The notes beneath the pieces were generated by a model, which saw only the letters and a program-made list of their open reading frames with translations, was not told the origin of the DNA and did not search any database. A stretch of 64,000 nt of DNA from Pseudomonas orientalis (lineage in GTDB: Bacteria; Pseudomonadota; Gammaproteobacteria; Pseudomonadales; Pseudomonadaceae), in contig NZ_CP018049.1 of assembly GCF_002934065.1 (NCBI RefSeq), positions 246,501 to 310,500 on the forward strand, given 5' to 3'. The translations under genes were made by a program, and so were the position numbers. Below, in pieces: positions 7,816-15,804 of the stretch (within the stretch, counting starts at the first letter, position 1; each line of letters starts with the position of its first letter).

Positions 7816-9386
7816 GCGTGTCTCCAGCCGGTGACGCGGCTTTCAAGGCGTTGGCCGATAAGGTTGAGGGTGGCGCCGGTAAGGCCGACCAGCAGCATGC
7901 CGCTCATGATCAAATCCATGCGCAGCAGCTGTTGGGCGCCGATCATCAGGCTGCCGATGCCGCCATTGGACGGCATGAAGTATTCCGCGCCGATGGTGCC
8001 CAGCCAGGCGTAGATCAGGCTCAGGCGCAGCCCGGCGAAAATGCCCGGCGCCGCGCCCGGCAGTATCAGGCGGCGCAGCCGTTGGAACAGGTTCAGGCGC
8101 AGCACCTGTGCGGCTTCGCTCAGTTGCGGTGACAGGTTCAACACGCTGCGCTGGGTGGCGATAAACAGCGGGAAAAACGCCGCCAGGCCGATAAACACCC
8201 ATTTGGCCAATTCCCCCAGGCCAAACCAGGCCGTGAGCAACGGCACCCAGGCAAAGATTGCGATCTGGCGCAAGGCGGCCAGGGTAGGGCCGAGCACCCG
8301 CTCGCTGCGCGGTGACAAGCCCAGCCACAAGCCGATGGCAAACCCCAGGCTGGCGCCCAATGCCAGGCCACCCAGGGTGCGCCCCAGGCTTTTGCCCAGC
8401 GCGCCCGACAGCGTGCCATCCACGACGCCCGTGGCGGTGGTCTGCAGCACAGTCCATGGGCTCACCAGGATATTTGCGTCGACCCAGCCCTGCTGCGTCG
8501 CCACTTGCCACAGCGCCAGCAACCCCAGCGGCAGCAGCCACGGCTGCAGGCGCTGCCAACCCTGGTAACGCGGGCCGCGCCGGATGTGCGCGGTGGCCGG
8601 ATGCGGCCAGTGCACCCATTTGCGGTCCAGCCAGCCGACGCCACGGTCCATCACCACGCCCAGCACGCCGATGACCACGATGCATACAAAGACGATGTCG
8701 AGCATGAACAACTGGCGTGCCCACACCATCAAGTAGCCGATGCCTTCACTGGAGGCCAGCAACTCCACCGCCAGCAGCGACGTCCAACCGGCCGCCAGGG
8801 CCAGGCGCACACCGGCCATGAACGCCGGCAGTGCGGCGGGCAGAATCAGCCGGCGGATCAGCAGGTGGGTGGGCAGGCGCAGCACGCGGGCAGTTTCGCG
8901 CAACTGCGGCTGGGCATCGCGCACGCCGACCAGCGTATGCAGGGTCACAGGTACCACGATGGCCTTTACCAGCACCACCAGTTTCAGGGTTTCGCCGATG
9001 CCGAAAAACACCATGAACAACGGGATCCACGCCAGGGTCGGCACTTGCGCCAGCGCGCTGAAGGTGGGAAACACCAGGCGCTCGGCGCGCGCGCTGAAGC
9101 CCAGCCAGGCGCCGAGCAACGCCCCGGCGCCGATGCCCGCCAGCAAGCCCCAGAACAAGCGCTGCACACTGATCGCCAGGTGGCTCCACAGCTCGCCGCC
9201 CGCCAGTTCCACGGCGCTGCTCCACACCAATGCAGGCGGCGGCAGGATTTGTTCGCTCATCCACTGATGACGGCAGGCCAGCCACCACAAGGCTAATAGC
9301 GTCAGCGGTAACAGCCAGGGGCTGAGCGCCGGCCAGCGCAGTGTGGGGGTTGTCAGAGGCGGGCTTAACCGTGCGGTCCGGGCCAT
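7812..9386 (-). CDS. atsB: Fused double permease of sulfate-ester ABC transporter (AtsB-like)
   Basis: 524 residues, about twice the length of an SsuC/TauC permease. The chain contains two complete permease domains joined head to tail: residues about 1-260 and 275-524. Each has its own EAA loop (ETARVLRLPTHLLIRRLILP and EAAQVLRLNLFQRLRRLILP) and a similar LLPL.LLALW N-terminal helix. A charged linker (WLDRKWVHWPHPATAHIRRG) joins them. The fusion would supply both halves of the channel. It starts the atsB-atsC operon and diverges from the binding-protein gene across 278 bp. Confidence 0.85.
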   Translation of the reverse strand: MARTARLSPPLTTPTLRWPALSPWLLPLTLLALWWLACRHQWMSEQILPPPALVWSSAVELAGGELWSHLAISVQRLFWGLLAGIGAGALLGAWLGFSARAERLVFPTFSALAQVPTLAWIPLFMVFFGIGETLKLVVLVKAIVVPVTLHTLVGVRDAQPQLRETARVLRLPTHLLIRRLILPAALPAFMAGVRLALAAGWTSLLAVELLASSEGIGYLMVWARQLFMLDIVFVCIVVIGVLGVVMDRGVGWLDRKWVHWPHPATAHIRRGPRYQGWQRLQPWLLPLGLLALWQVATQQGWVDANILVSPWTVLQTTATGVVDGTLSGALGKSLGRTLGGLALGASLGFAIGLWLGLSPRSERVLGPTLAALRQIAIFAWVPLLTAWFGLGELAKWVFIGLAAFFPLFIATQRSVLNLSPQLSEAAQVLRLNLFQRLRRLILPGAAPGIFAGLRLSLIYAWLGTIGAEYFMPSNGGIGSLMIGAQQLLRMDLIMSGMLLVGLTGATLNLIGQRLESRVTGWRHA

Positions 9387-9590
9387 CGGGGACCTTCCTT
9401 TCGTTATGTGATTCCGATCTTATAAAAACGTAATCAAGATGATTGTGCGATAAGAGAGTCCATTTAAAGCCCGTGCCCGGCACGCATCCAATGCATTCGG
9501 AGAATATTTTCGATGCTGTTTATGCATAGCCCGCTGCAGCCTGCGGTTTGTCTCGCATAGTTCAAAAGGTTATTAAATTGTGAATTTATA

Positions 9591-9603
9591 GTATTTAAAG
9601 TTT
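9591..9603. promoter_or_regulatory. AT-rich motif upstream of atsR
   Basis: The 278-bp gap between atsB and atsR holds AT-rich blocks. The 13-mer GTATTTAAAGTTT at this position recurs exactly upstream of the ABC operon at 27182. A site for a sulfur-starvation regulator such as CysB is possible but is inference only. Confidence 0.35.
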
Positions 9604-9664
9604 CTATCTGCCTATGGCTACTTTCAGCTCCCCAGGCGACCGTCGCCCACCAGGAGCTGCCCTT

Positions 9665-10666
9665 ATGAAACTGCCCTTCAAACGTCTGATCACGCTGATC
9701 GCCGCTACCGCGCTGGCGGGTCTGGTGCAGGCCGCCGAGCTCAAGGAGATCCGTATTGCCGTGCCCGACCTCAGCGCCGGGAGCCAACACAGCGGTGGCG
9801 GCATCACCGATGTGTTGCGCCAACAGCAGATCTTCGAAAAGGCCTTTGCCGACCAGGGCATCACGATTCAATGGAATTACTTCAAGGGCGCGGGCCCGGT
9901 GATCAATGAAGCCTTCGCCAATGGCCAGGTGGACCTCGCTTATCTCGGCGACCTGGCGGCCATCATCGGCCGTTCCAACGGGCTGGATACCCGCCTGCTC
10001 AGCGCTACCGCGCGTGACATCAAGCAGTACCTGGGCGTGGTGCCGGGCTCGGGCATCAAGACCTTGCAAGACCTCAAGGGCAAGCGCGTCGCGGTGTTTC
10101 GCGGCACGGCCAGCCAGTTGTCATTCGACAGCGCATTGGCCAGCCAGGGCCTGAGTGAAAAGGACCTGAAAGTCATCAACCTGGATTACAACGCGGCCGG
10201 TGCGGCGTTGGCCGCCAAGCAGATCGACGCGACCTGGGGCGGCTCGAACCTCACGGCGCTGCAAGCCAAGGGGCTGGCCGAGATCGCCCTGACCACCAAG
10301 GACCTGAACGGCGCCGGCAGCATCCAGGCGGTATTGGTGGGCAGCAAACAGTTCGTCGACGGGCATCCCGACGCGGTGGCCAAGTTGCTCAAGGCCCAGC
10401 AGCAGGCGGTGCAATGGTTGACCGATGACAACAACAAACAGGCCTACATCGAGCTGGTGTCGGGGCTGGCCAGTTATCCGCCAGTGATCCTGAGCAATGA
10501 TTTGAAGGACCAGCAGCTCAGCCAGATTTTCCCGGCGACGCTGGACCCGGTGTTCCTGGGCAAATTGCAGGATGCGGTGGATCTGGCTTCCAGGGAGAAG
10601 TTGATTCGCCGGTCGTTTCAGGTGAGTGATTGGGTGGCGCCTGGGTTTGCGGCGGCGGGGCTTTGA
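9665..10666 (+). CDS. atsR: Sulfate-ester ABC transporter substrate-binding protein (AtsR-like)
   Basis: A 333-residue periplasmic binding protein of the SsuA/TauA (NMT1-like) family. A signal peptide ends near residue 23 (LAGLVQA before AELKEI). The mature sequence has IAVPDLSAGSQHSGGGITDV, GQVDLAYLGDLAAIIGRSNG and LQDLKGKRVAVFRGTASQL, characteristic of sulfonate and sulfate-ester binders. The ATG at 9665 has AGGAG upstream and begins the signal peptide; an earlier in-frame start 51 bp upstream does not. It diverges from atsB-atsC, consistent with separate atsR and atsBC transcripts known in Pseudomonas. Confidence 0.82.
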   Translation: MKLPFKRLITLIAATALAGLVQAAELKEIRIAVPDLSAGSQHSGGGITDVLRQQQIFEKAFADQGITIQWNYFKGAGPVINEAFANGQVDLAYLGDLAAIIGRSNGLDTRLLSATARDIKQYLGVVPGSGIKTLQDLKGKRVAVFRGTASQLSFDSALASQGLSEKDLKVINLDYNAAGAALAAKQIDATWGGSNLTALQAKGLAEIALTTKDLNGAGSIQAVLVGSKQFVDGHPDAVAKLLKAQQQAVQWLTDDNNKQAYIELVSGLASYPPVILSNDLKDQQLSQIFPATLDPVFLGKLQDAVDLASREKLIRRSFQVSDWVAPGFAAAGL

Positions 10667-10688
10667 GTCTGGTGGTGCCTGGGCTATA

Positions 10689-10764
10689 GCTATCGGGGGC
10701 AAGCCCCCTCCCACACTTTGAAGGTATTCACAGTTCAAATGTGGGAGGGGGCTTGCCCCCGATG
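10689..10764. repeat. REP pair, tail-to-tail
   Basis: Complement-then-forward REP pair between convergent atsR and the LysR gene. The spacer (GTATTCACAGTTCAAA) and the outer flank (GATGAGGCCCT) nearly match the pair at 4735, so the two appear to be copies of one unit rather than independent REPs. Confidence 0.88.
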
Positions 10765-10771
10765 AGGCCCT

Positions 10772-11692
10772 TCAAACCGCCACACTCACCTCCTGCCTGT
10801 CGACCTCCACCAACACCTCAATCATCGCTTTAGCCGCCGGCGACAACCGCGCCCCCGTGCGGCTGACGATCCCGCACCGCGCACTCAGGGTCTCCATGTT
10901 CTGCGGCAGGTTGCGCCAGTGCAGCAGCACCAGCGTGCCGCTGGCGATGTCCTCGGCGAACGCTTCCTCGGTGCCCACGCCAATGGCGTTGGACTGCAGC
11001 ACGATTTTCACCAGCGCCGGGAAGTGTTCGGTCTGGATGCTCGGCGAAAAATCCATGCGCCCGCTCAGGTTTGCCAGCAGTTTGCGAATGCCCTGGGAGA
11101 TCAGCGGCGCCGCCAGCGGGTAGTCGAACATGTCATTGGTCGACAGGCTGTCCTTGGCCAGCAGCGGGTGCCCCGGGCGGCAGAAAAACACGCCGCGCTT
11201 GGCGGTCAGCGCGCGGGTCTGGAAGTTCGGGTCGGCTTCGAACTGACGGATGTCGGCAATGAAGAATTCGATCTCCTCGCGGCTCAGGGCGCGGCTGAGT
11301 TTTTCCCAGTTATCCACCTGGAAACTGGTGCGGATTTTCGGGTGCGCGCCGATAAACCGCGCCACCGCATCCGGTACCAGCTTGACCGCCGGCGCCGGGC
11401 CGCAGCCGAAGCGCAGGTCGCCGGCATCGAGCTTGGTCATGCGCGTGACTTCACTGCTCAGCAAGGCGGCGCCGTGCACCAGGCTCAGGGCGTGTTGCAA
11501 CACCACCTGGCCTTCGGGCGTGGGGCGCAGGTCCTTGTGGCCACGGTCGACCAGTACGCAGCCGAACTCCTGTTCCAGCCCCTGGATACTGCGGCTGAAC
11601 GCCGGTTGAGTGATGCCCATGGCGTCCGCCGCGCGTACGAAACTGCGGTGTTCGTTGAGGGCAATGAAGTAGCGCAGTTGACGCAGATCCAT
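10772..11692 (-). CDS. LysR-family regulator (SftR-like context)
   Basis: 306 residues: N-terminal winged helix (MDLRQLRYFIALNEHRSF, recognition helix around ITQPAFSRSIQGLEQEFGC) and a two-lobed effector domain. It lies between atsR and atsK and diverges from atsK, its most likely target. LysR protein SftR controls sulfate-ester genes in P. putida; this gene and its paralogue at 14705 are both candidates for that role. The ATG at 11692 has GGGA 6 bp upstream; starts at 11698 (MHMDLRQ, like its paralogue) and 11707 are also possible. Confidence 0.88.
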   Translation of the reverse strand: MDLRQLRYFIALNEHRSFVRAADAMGITQPAFSRSIQGLEQEFGCVLVDRGHKDLRPTPEGQVVLQHALSLVHGAALLSSEVTRMTKLDAGDLRFGCGPAPAVKLVPDAVARFIGAHPKIRTSFQVDNWEKLSRALSREEIEFFIADIRQFEADPNFQTRALTAKRGVFFCRPGHPLLAKDSLSTNDMFDYPLAAPLISQGIRKLLANLSGRMDFSPSIQTEHFPALVKIVLQSNAIGVGTEEAFAEDIASGTLVLLHWRNLPQNMETLSARCGIVSRTGARLSPAAKAMIEVLVEVDRQEVSVAV

Positions 11693-11873
11693 ATGCATTC
11701 CCGGCATTTGAAAAATAGGTCGAAGGCATTTGCGAGCGACGGAGCTGAGGTTTTAAATGCAAGCTCTTATTCCGTCAACGAAGCATTGGTTCATTTGCTA
11801 GATCTAAAATGCATATGAATAGAGCGTTGCCGGCGAGCGTTCCACCATCCGCAGGCACATGAGGGTCACCACA

Positions 11874-12779
11874 ATGAGCAACGCCGCATTAGCTGTTCAA
11901 CCCATCGCCCAGGCACTGGACATTCATCCGGTCGCCGGCCGCATCGGCGCCGAGATCCGTGGCATCAAGCTGTCGGGGCATCTCGATGCCGCCACTGTCG
12001 ACGCCATCCAGCAAGCGCTGGTGCAGTACAAGGTGATCTTCTTTCGCGAACAGTCCCACCTCGACGACCAGAGCCAGGAAGCCTTTGCCCATCTGCTCGG
12101 CGAACCGATTGCCCACCCGACCGTGCCGGTGCGTGACGGCACGCGTTTCCTGATGGAGCTGGACGGCACGCGCGGCCAGCGCGCCAACTCCTGGCACACC
12201 GACGTGACCTTCGTCGATGCCTACCCCAAAGCTTCGATCCTGCGTTCGGTGCTGGCGCCCGCATCCGGTGGCGACACCGTGTGGGCCAACACCTCGGCGG
12301 CCTACAACGACCTCAGCGTCGAGCTGCGCGCCCTGGCGGATAACCTGTGGGCCATCCACAGCAACGAATACGACTACGCCGCGCTCAAGCCGGATGTGGT
12401 GGTGGAGCGGCTTGAGGAGTACCGCAAGGTATTCACCTCGACGGTGTATGAAACCGAGCATCCGGTGGTGCGCGTGCACCCGGTCAGCGGTGAGAAAACC
12501 TTGTTGCTGGGGCACTTCGTCAAGCGCCTCAAAGGCTACTCCCAGGCCGACTCGACGCAACTGTTCAACCTGTTGCAAAGCCACGTCACCCGCCTGGAAA
12601 ACACCGTGCGCTGGCGCTGGAGCAGCGGCGACGTAGCGATCTGGGACAACCGCGCGACCCAGCATTACGCGGTAGACGACTACGGCACCCAGGAGCGTAT
12701 CGTGCGCCGGGTGACGCTCAAGGGCGATGTGCCGGTGGGCGTGCAGGGGCAAACCAGCAGAACCACCAAAGGTCTCTAA
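11874..12779 (+). CDS. atsK: Alpha-ketoglutarate-dependent alkylsulfatase AtsK
   Basis: 301 residues, the length of P. putida AtsK, an Fe(II)/2-oxoglutarate dioxygenase of the TauD family that oxidises alkyl sulfate esters to aldehyde plus sulfate in the cytoplasm. Counting from this start, the iron ligands fall at His108, Asp110 (NSWHTDVTF) and His264, and the oxoglutarate-binding arginines at 275 and 279, matching AtsK numbering. The ATG at 11874 has GAGGG upstream and is preferred over an in-frame ATG five codons earlier. It sits beside atsR-type transport genes and a sulfatase and would release sulfate from imported esters. Divergent from a LysR gene. Confidence 0.9.
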   Translation: MSNAALAVQPIAQALDIHPVAGRIGAEIRGIKLSGHLDAATVDAIQQALVQYKVIFFREQSHLDDQSQEAFAHLLGEPIAHPTVPVRDGTRFLMELDGTRGQRANSWHTDVTFVDAYPKASILRSVLAPASGGDTVWANTSAAYNDLSVELRALADNLWAIHSNEYDYAALKPDVVVERLEEYRKVFTSTVYETEHPVVRVHPVSGEKTLLLGHFVKRLKGYSQADSTQLFNLLQSHVTRLENTVRWRWSSGDVAIWDNRATQHYAVDDYGTQERIVRRVTLKGDVPVGVQGQTSRTTKGL

Positions 12780-12798
12780 GTCAGGTTGCAGATTAAAA

Positions 12799-12887
12799 TG
12801 TGGGAGGGGGCTTGCCCCCGATAGCTGAGTGTCAGTCAACCTTTCAGTGGCTGACACACCGCTATCGGGGGCAAGCCCCCTCCCACA
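12799..12887. repeat. REPIN
   Basis: Forward then complement REP with a short GTCAGTCAACC / GGCTGACAC spacer, between the convergent atsK and sulfatase genes. Confidence 0.9.
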
Positions 12888-12904
12888 TTCAGACCTGTGT
12901 CGTT

Positions 12905-14512
12905 CTACCAGACGCCAATCTGCACCACCTTCTCCGCCTCCGGCTCACCGTAGCGAAACCATTGGCCACGCACTTCGATCTCGGTGTGGCTGATGGTGGT
13001 TCGCCGCTTCAACCCGCGCAGCCAGTCGAACAGATAACCCACATGCACCTCGCGCACATCGGCATAGGCCGGGTCGGCGCCCAGGTCGTGTACTTCCTGC
13101 GGGTCGTTGTGCAGGTCGAACAGCTGCGGGCGGAAGCCGTCATAGGCCAGGTATTTCCAGCGCTCGCTGCGCACCATGGTCATGCGGCAACGGTCGATCG
13201 GCTGGCCCAGGCGCTCGCGGGCGGGGGCCTGGAAGGCGTAGTCGTACTCGGCAATCGCATAGTGGCGCCAAGGCGTCGGGTCACCGTGCAGCAGCGGGAT
13301 CAGCGAGCGGCCTTCCAGGCGGTGCTCGGCGGCGGGTAGGCCCAGGGCGTCGAGGAAGGTTGGCAGCGCGTCGATGGTCTCTACCAGGCGCGCGTCCACC
13401 GAGCCACGGCTGATATCGGCACTGGCACGCGGGTCGCGCACGATCAGGGGAATGCCCACGGCAGGCTCCAGCAGGAATTCCTTTTCACCGAGAAAGTGAT
13501 CGCCGAGGAAGTCGCCGTGATCGCTGGTGAACACGATCAGCGTGTCATCCCAGCGCCCGTTGCTTTGCAGGAAATCGAACAGCCGCCCGAGCTGGTCGTC
13601 GATCTGTTTGATCAGCCCCATGTAGGTTGGAATCACCGTGAGCCGCACCTCGTTGCGGGAGAAGTTCAGGCTCTCCTGGTGTTGACGAAACGCCTGGTAC
13701 ACCGGGTGATCGCTGGTGTGTGCCGGTTGAATTGGCGCCTGGATATGCTCGGCGCCATACCGCGCGTGGTACGGCGCCGGGGCGATATAGGGCCAGTGTG
13801 GCTTGATATAGGACAGGTGCAGGCACCAGGGTTGTTCGGCCTGCTCCTGGATAAAGTCGATGGCGCGGTCGGTGGTGTAGACGGTTTCCGAGTGCTGCTC
13901 GGCAACCCGCGCCGGCAACCCGGCGTTGCGCATATGCCAGCCGCTGAGCACTTCGCCGTTTTCACCTTGCGCGGCATTGGCCCATTCGTGCCACGGGTTG
14001 CTGCCGCTGTAGCCCTGCTCGCGCAGGTAATGGGTGTAGGGCGCGGACTCGCGTTTGTCCTCGAACAGCGGGCTGTCGGGGTAGATGCCGTCGTGGCGGA
14101 AATAAGTGTCGAAGCCCACTTCGTTCAGCACCTCGGCCTGGGCGCTTTCGGGGTCGATATTCAGCCGCTGCAGGGCATCCAGGTTTGACGTGGCGTGGGT
14201 CTTGCCCACCAGCGCGGTGCGGATGCCGTGGGGGCGCAGGTAGTCGCCGATGGTCAGTTCTTCCAGGGGCAGCGGCACCGCATTCCACGCCACCTGATGG
14301 CTGCTGACATAGCGTCCGGTGTAGGCCGACATCCGCGACGGGCCGCAGATGGTGCCCTGGGTGTAGGCGCGGCTGAAACGCACGCCGGCTGCGGCGAGGC
14401 GGTCGATATTCGGGGTGTGCAAGTGGGCGTGGCCGTAGCACGACAGATAATCGCGGCGCAGTTGGTCGCACATGATGTAGAGCACGTTGCGTACGGGTTG
14501 GGGTTGGGACAT
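12905..14512 (-). CDS. Type I sulfatase / phosphonate monoester hydrolase-type enzyme
   Basis: 535 residues of the alkaline-phosphatase-superfamily sulfatases. The C-x-P-x-R motif (ICGPSRMSAYTGR) places the cysteine to be converted to formylglycine at position 56. Metal-site residues are visible as CDQ near 15-17 and FTSDHGDFLGDH further on; Asp-Gln instead of Asp-Asp at the first site is typical of the phosphonate monoester hydrolase branch, which also has sulfatase activity. No signal peptide is seen, so it is probably cytoplasmic and acts on imported esters. Natural substrate unknown. It lies downstream of, and on the same strand as, the LysR gene at 14705. Confidence 0.85.
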   Translation of the reverse strand: MSQPQPVRNVLYIMCDQLRRDYLSCYGHAHLHTPNIDRLAAAGVRFSRAYTQGTICGPSRMSAYTGRYVSSHQVAWNAVPLPLEELTIGDYLRPHGIRTALVGKTHATSNLDALQRLNIDPESAQAEVLNEVGFDTYFRHDGIYPDSPLFEDKRESAPYTHYLREQGYSGSNPWHEWANAAQGENGEVLSGWHMRNAGLPARVAEQHSETVYTTDRAIDFIQEQAEQPWCLHLSYIKPHWPYIAPAPYHARYGAEHIQAPIQPAHTSDHPVYQAFRQHQESLNFSRNEVRLTVIPTYMGLIKQIDDQLGRLFDFLQSNGRWDDTLIVFTSDHGDFLGDHFLGEKEFLLEPAVGIPLIVRDPRASADISRGSVDARLVETIDALPTFLDALGLPAAEHRLEGRSLIPLLHGDPTPWRHYAIAEYDYAFQAPARERLGQPIDRCRMTMVRSERWKYLAYDGFRPQLFDLHNDPQEVHDLGADPAYADVREVHVGYLFDWLRGLKRRTTISHTEIEVRGQWFRYGEPEAEKVVQIGVW

Positions 14513-14626
14513 GGAGGCTCACCGGATGGAAGATAGGTGAGGTTTTTTCGCTGTTTGGGTGGGGCGCTGGCAAGTGCATTTGAGGTCTGGGTTTTATGCA
14601 GTGAATGCATGGGTGTGGCTACCGAC

Positions 14627-14699
14627 GCCATCGGGGGCAAGCCCCCTCCCACATTTGAAATGCATTCCAGATGTGGGAGGGGGCTTGCCCCCGATGGCG
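14627..14699. repeat. REP pair, tail-to-tail
   Basis: Complement then forward REP around a short ATTTGAAATGCATTCCAGA spacer, filling part of the gap between the LysR gene and the sulfatase gene on the same strand. It ends about 5 bp from the LysR stop. Confidence 0.88.
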
Positions 14700-14704
14700 C
14701 CGGT

Positions 14705-15649
14705 TCACACAGCGATATTCTCAAGCGTACAAATATCTTCATCCAACTCATCTACTTCCTTGATCTGCTCAATCATCGCCTCCGCCAACGGCGACAATCG
14801 ATACCCCGCACGGCTGACAATCCCGTAGCGGGTGTAACGCTCCTCCAGGTTTTCATCCAGGCCATCAATCTTCAAACACACCAACTCGCCCCGGGCCATG
14901 TGCAGCACGTCGCTGTTGGCGCTGACGATGCCGATGGCGTCCGAGCGCAGTACCACGCCCAGCAGGCTGTAGCCGTTTTCGCATTCGACGTTGGGCTGGT
15001 AATCCGGTCGGCCGCTGAGGTCGACGATGACTTTGCGCAGGTTCGGCGGGCGGATGGTCACGGCCAGCGGGAAGCTCATCAGTTCGGCGGGGCTGACGCT
15101 GTCGTGGGTGGCGAGGGGATGTCCGATGCGGCAGCAGAAATACCAGCGGCGCGGGCGCAGGCGGTCGGTGTGGTAGTCGGGGTTGGCTTCGAAGTGGCGG
15201 GTGTCGGCGACGAAAAACTCGAACTCTTCGCTGAGCAGGCGTTTGCTCAGGCTTTCCCAGTCGTCCACCTGGAACTGCACGCGTGCCTTGGGGTAGCGCC
15301 CGATAAAACTGCCGATGGCGCGGGGGATCAAGCCACCGGCCGGCGCCGGGCCGCAACCGAAGCGCAACTCGCCGGCCTCGAGGCCGTTGAACTGGCTGAT
15401 CTCATTGGCCAGTTGCTGCGCGCCGCTGACCAGGCGCCGGGCATGTTCGAGCAGCACCTGGCCTTGTTTGGTCGGCGCCAGGTCTTTGCGCCCACGGTCG
15501 ACCAACTGGCAGCCGGTGCTGTGTTCCAGCGCCTGGATGCTGCGGCTGAAGGCCGATTGCGACAGGTTCACCGTCAACGCCGCCGCGACGAAACTGCGTT
15601 GTTCGGCGAGGGCGATGAAGTGGCGAAGTTGGCGCAGGTCGATATGCAT
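14705..15649 (-). CDS. LysR-family regulator, paralogue of the one at 10772
   Basis: 314 residues. The N-terminal winged helix (MHIDLRQLRHFIALAEQRSF, SQSAFSRSIQALEHS) and effector domain closely parallel the other LysR protein in the cluster: both contain LRFGCGPAPA, a QVD(D/N)WE.LS segment, EF(F)(V/I)AD.R.FEA and a C-terminal GIVSR.G.RLSP..(E/K)AMIE. It diverges from the TonB-dependent receptor gene across 155 bp and precedes the sulfatase gene, so it probably senses sulfur status or a sulfate ester and controls one or both. Confidence 0.88.
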   Translation of the reverse strand: MHIDLRQLRHFIALAEQRSFVAAALTVNLSQSAFSRSIQALEHSTGCQLVDRGRKDLAPTKQGQVLLEHARRLVSGAQQLANEISQFNGLEAGELRFGCGPAPAGGLIPRAIGSFIGRYPKARVQFQVDDWESLSKRLLSEEFEFFVADTRHFEANPDYHTDRLRPRRWYFCCRIGHPLATHDSVSPAELMSFPLAVTIRPPNLRKVIVDLSGRPDYQPNVECENGYSLLGVVLRSDAIGIVSANSDVLHMARGELVCLKIDGLDENLEERYTRYGIVSRAGYRLSPLAEAMIEQIKEVDELDEDICTLENIAV

Positions 15650-15758
15650 TTTTCACATCAAAAATATCCGGGAAATGCATTGGCTATGCATTAGGTCGAC
15701 TCCTTATAAAGGCTATCTCTTATGCAGTAAATGTTCTTAAAACCATAAATAAATAACC

Positions 15759-15769
15759 TTAAGGAATAT
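15759..15769 (+). promoter_or_regulatory. TTAAGGAATAT motif upstream of the TonB-dependent receptor
   Basis: The LysR/receptor divergent gap contains an AT-rich stretch AATAAATAACC followed by TTAAGGAATATGCC. Very similar sequence recurs at 46606 (TTTAGGAATATGC) and, on the other strand, at 23970. The recurrence near sulfur-linked genes suggests a regulator site; identity unproven. Confidence 0.35.
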
Positions 15770-15804
15770 GCCTTGCTGGATATTCCTGGGTTCCGGAGCC
15801 GCCC

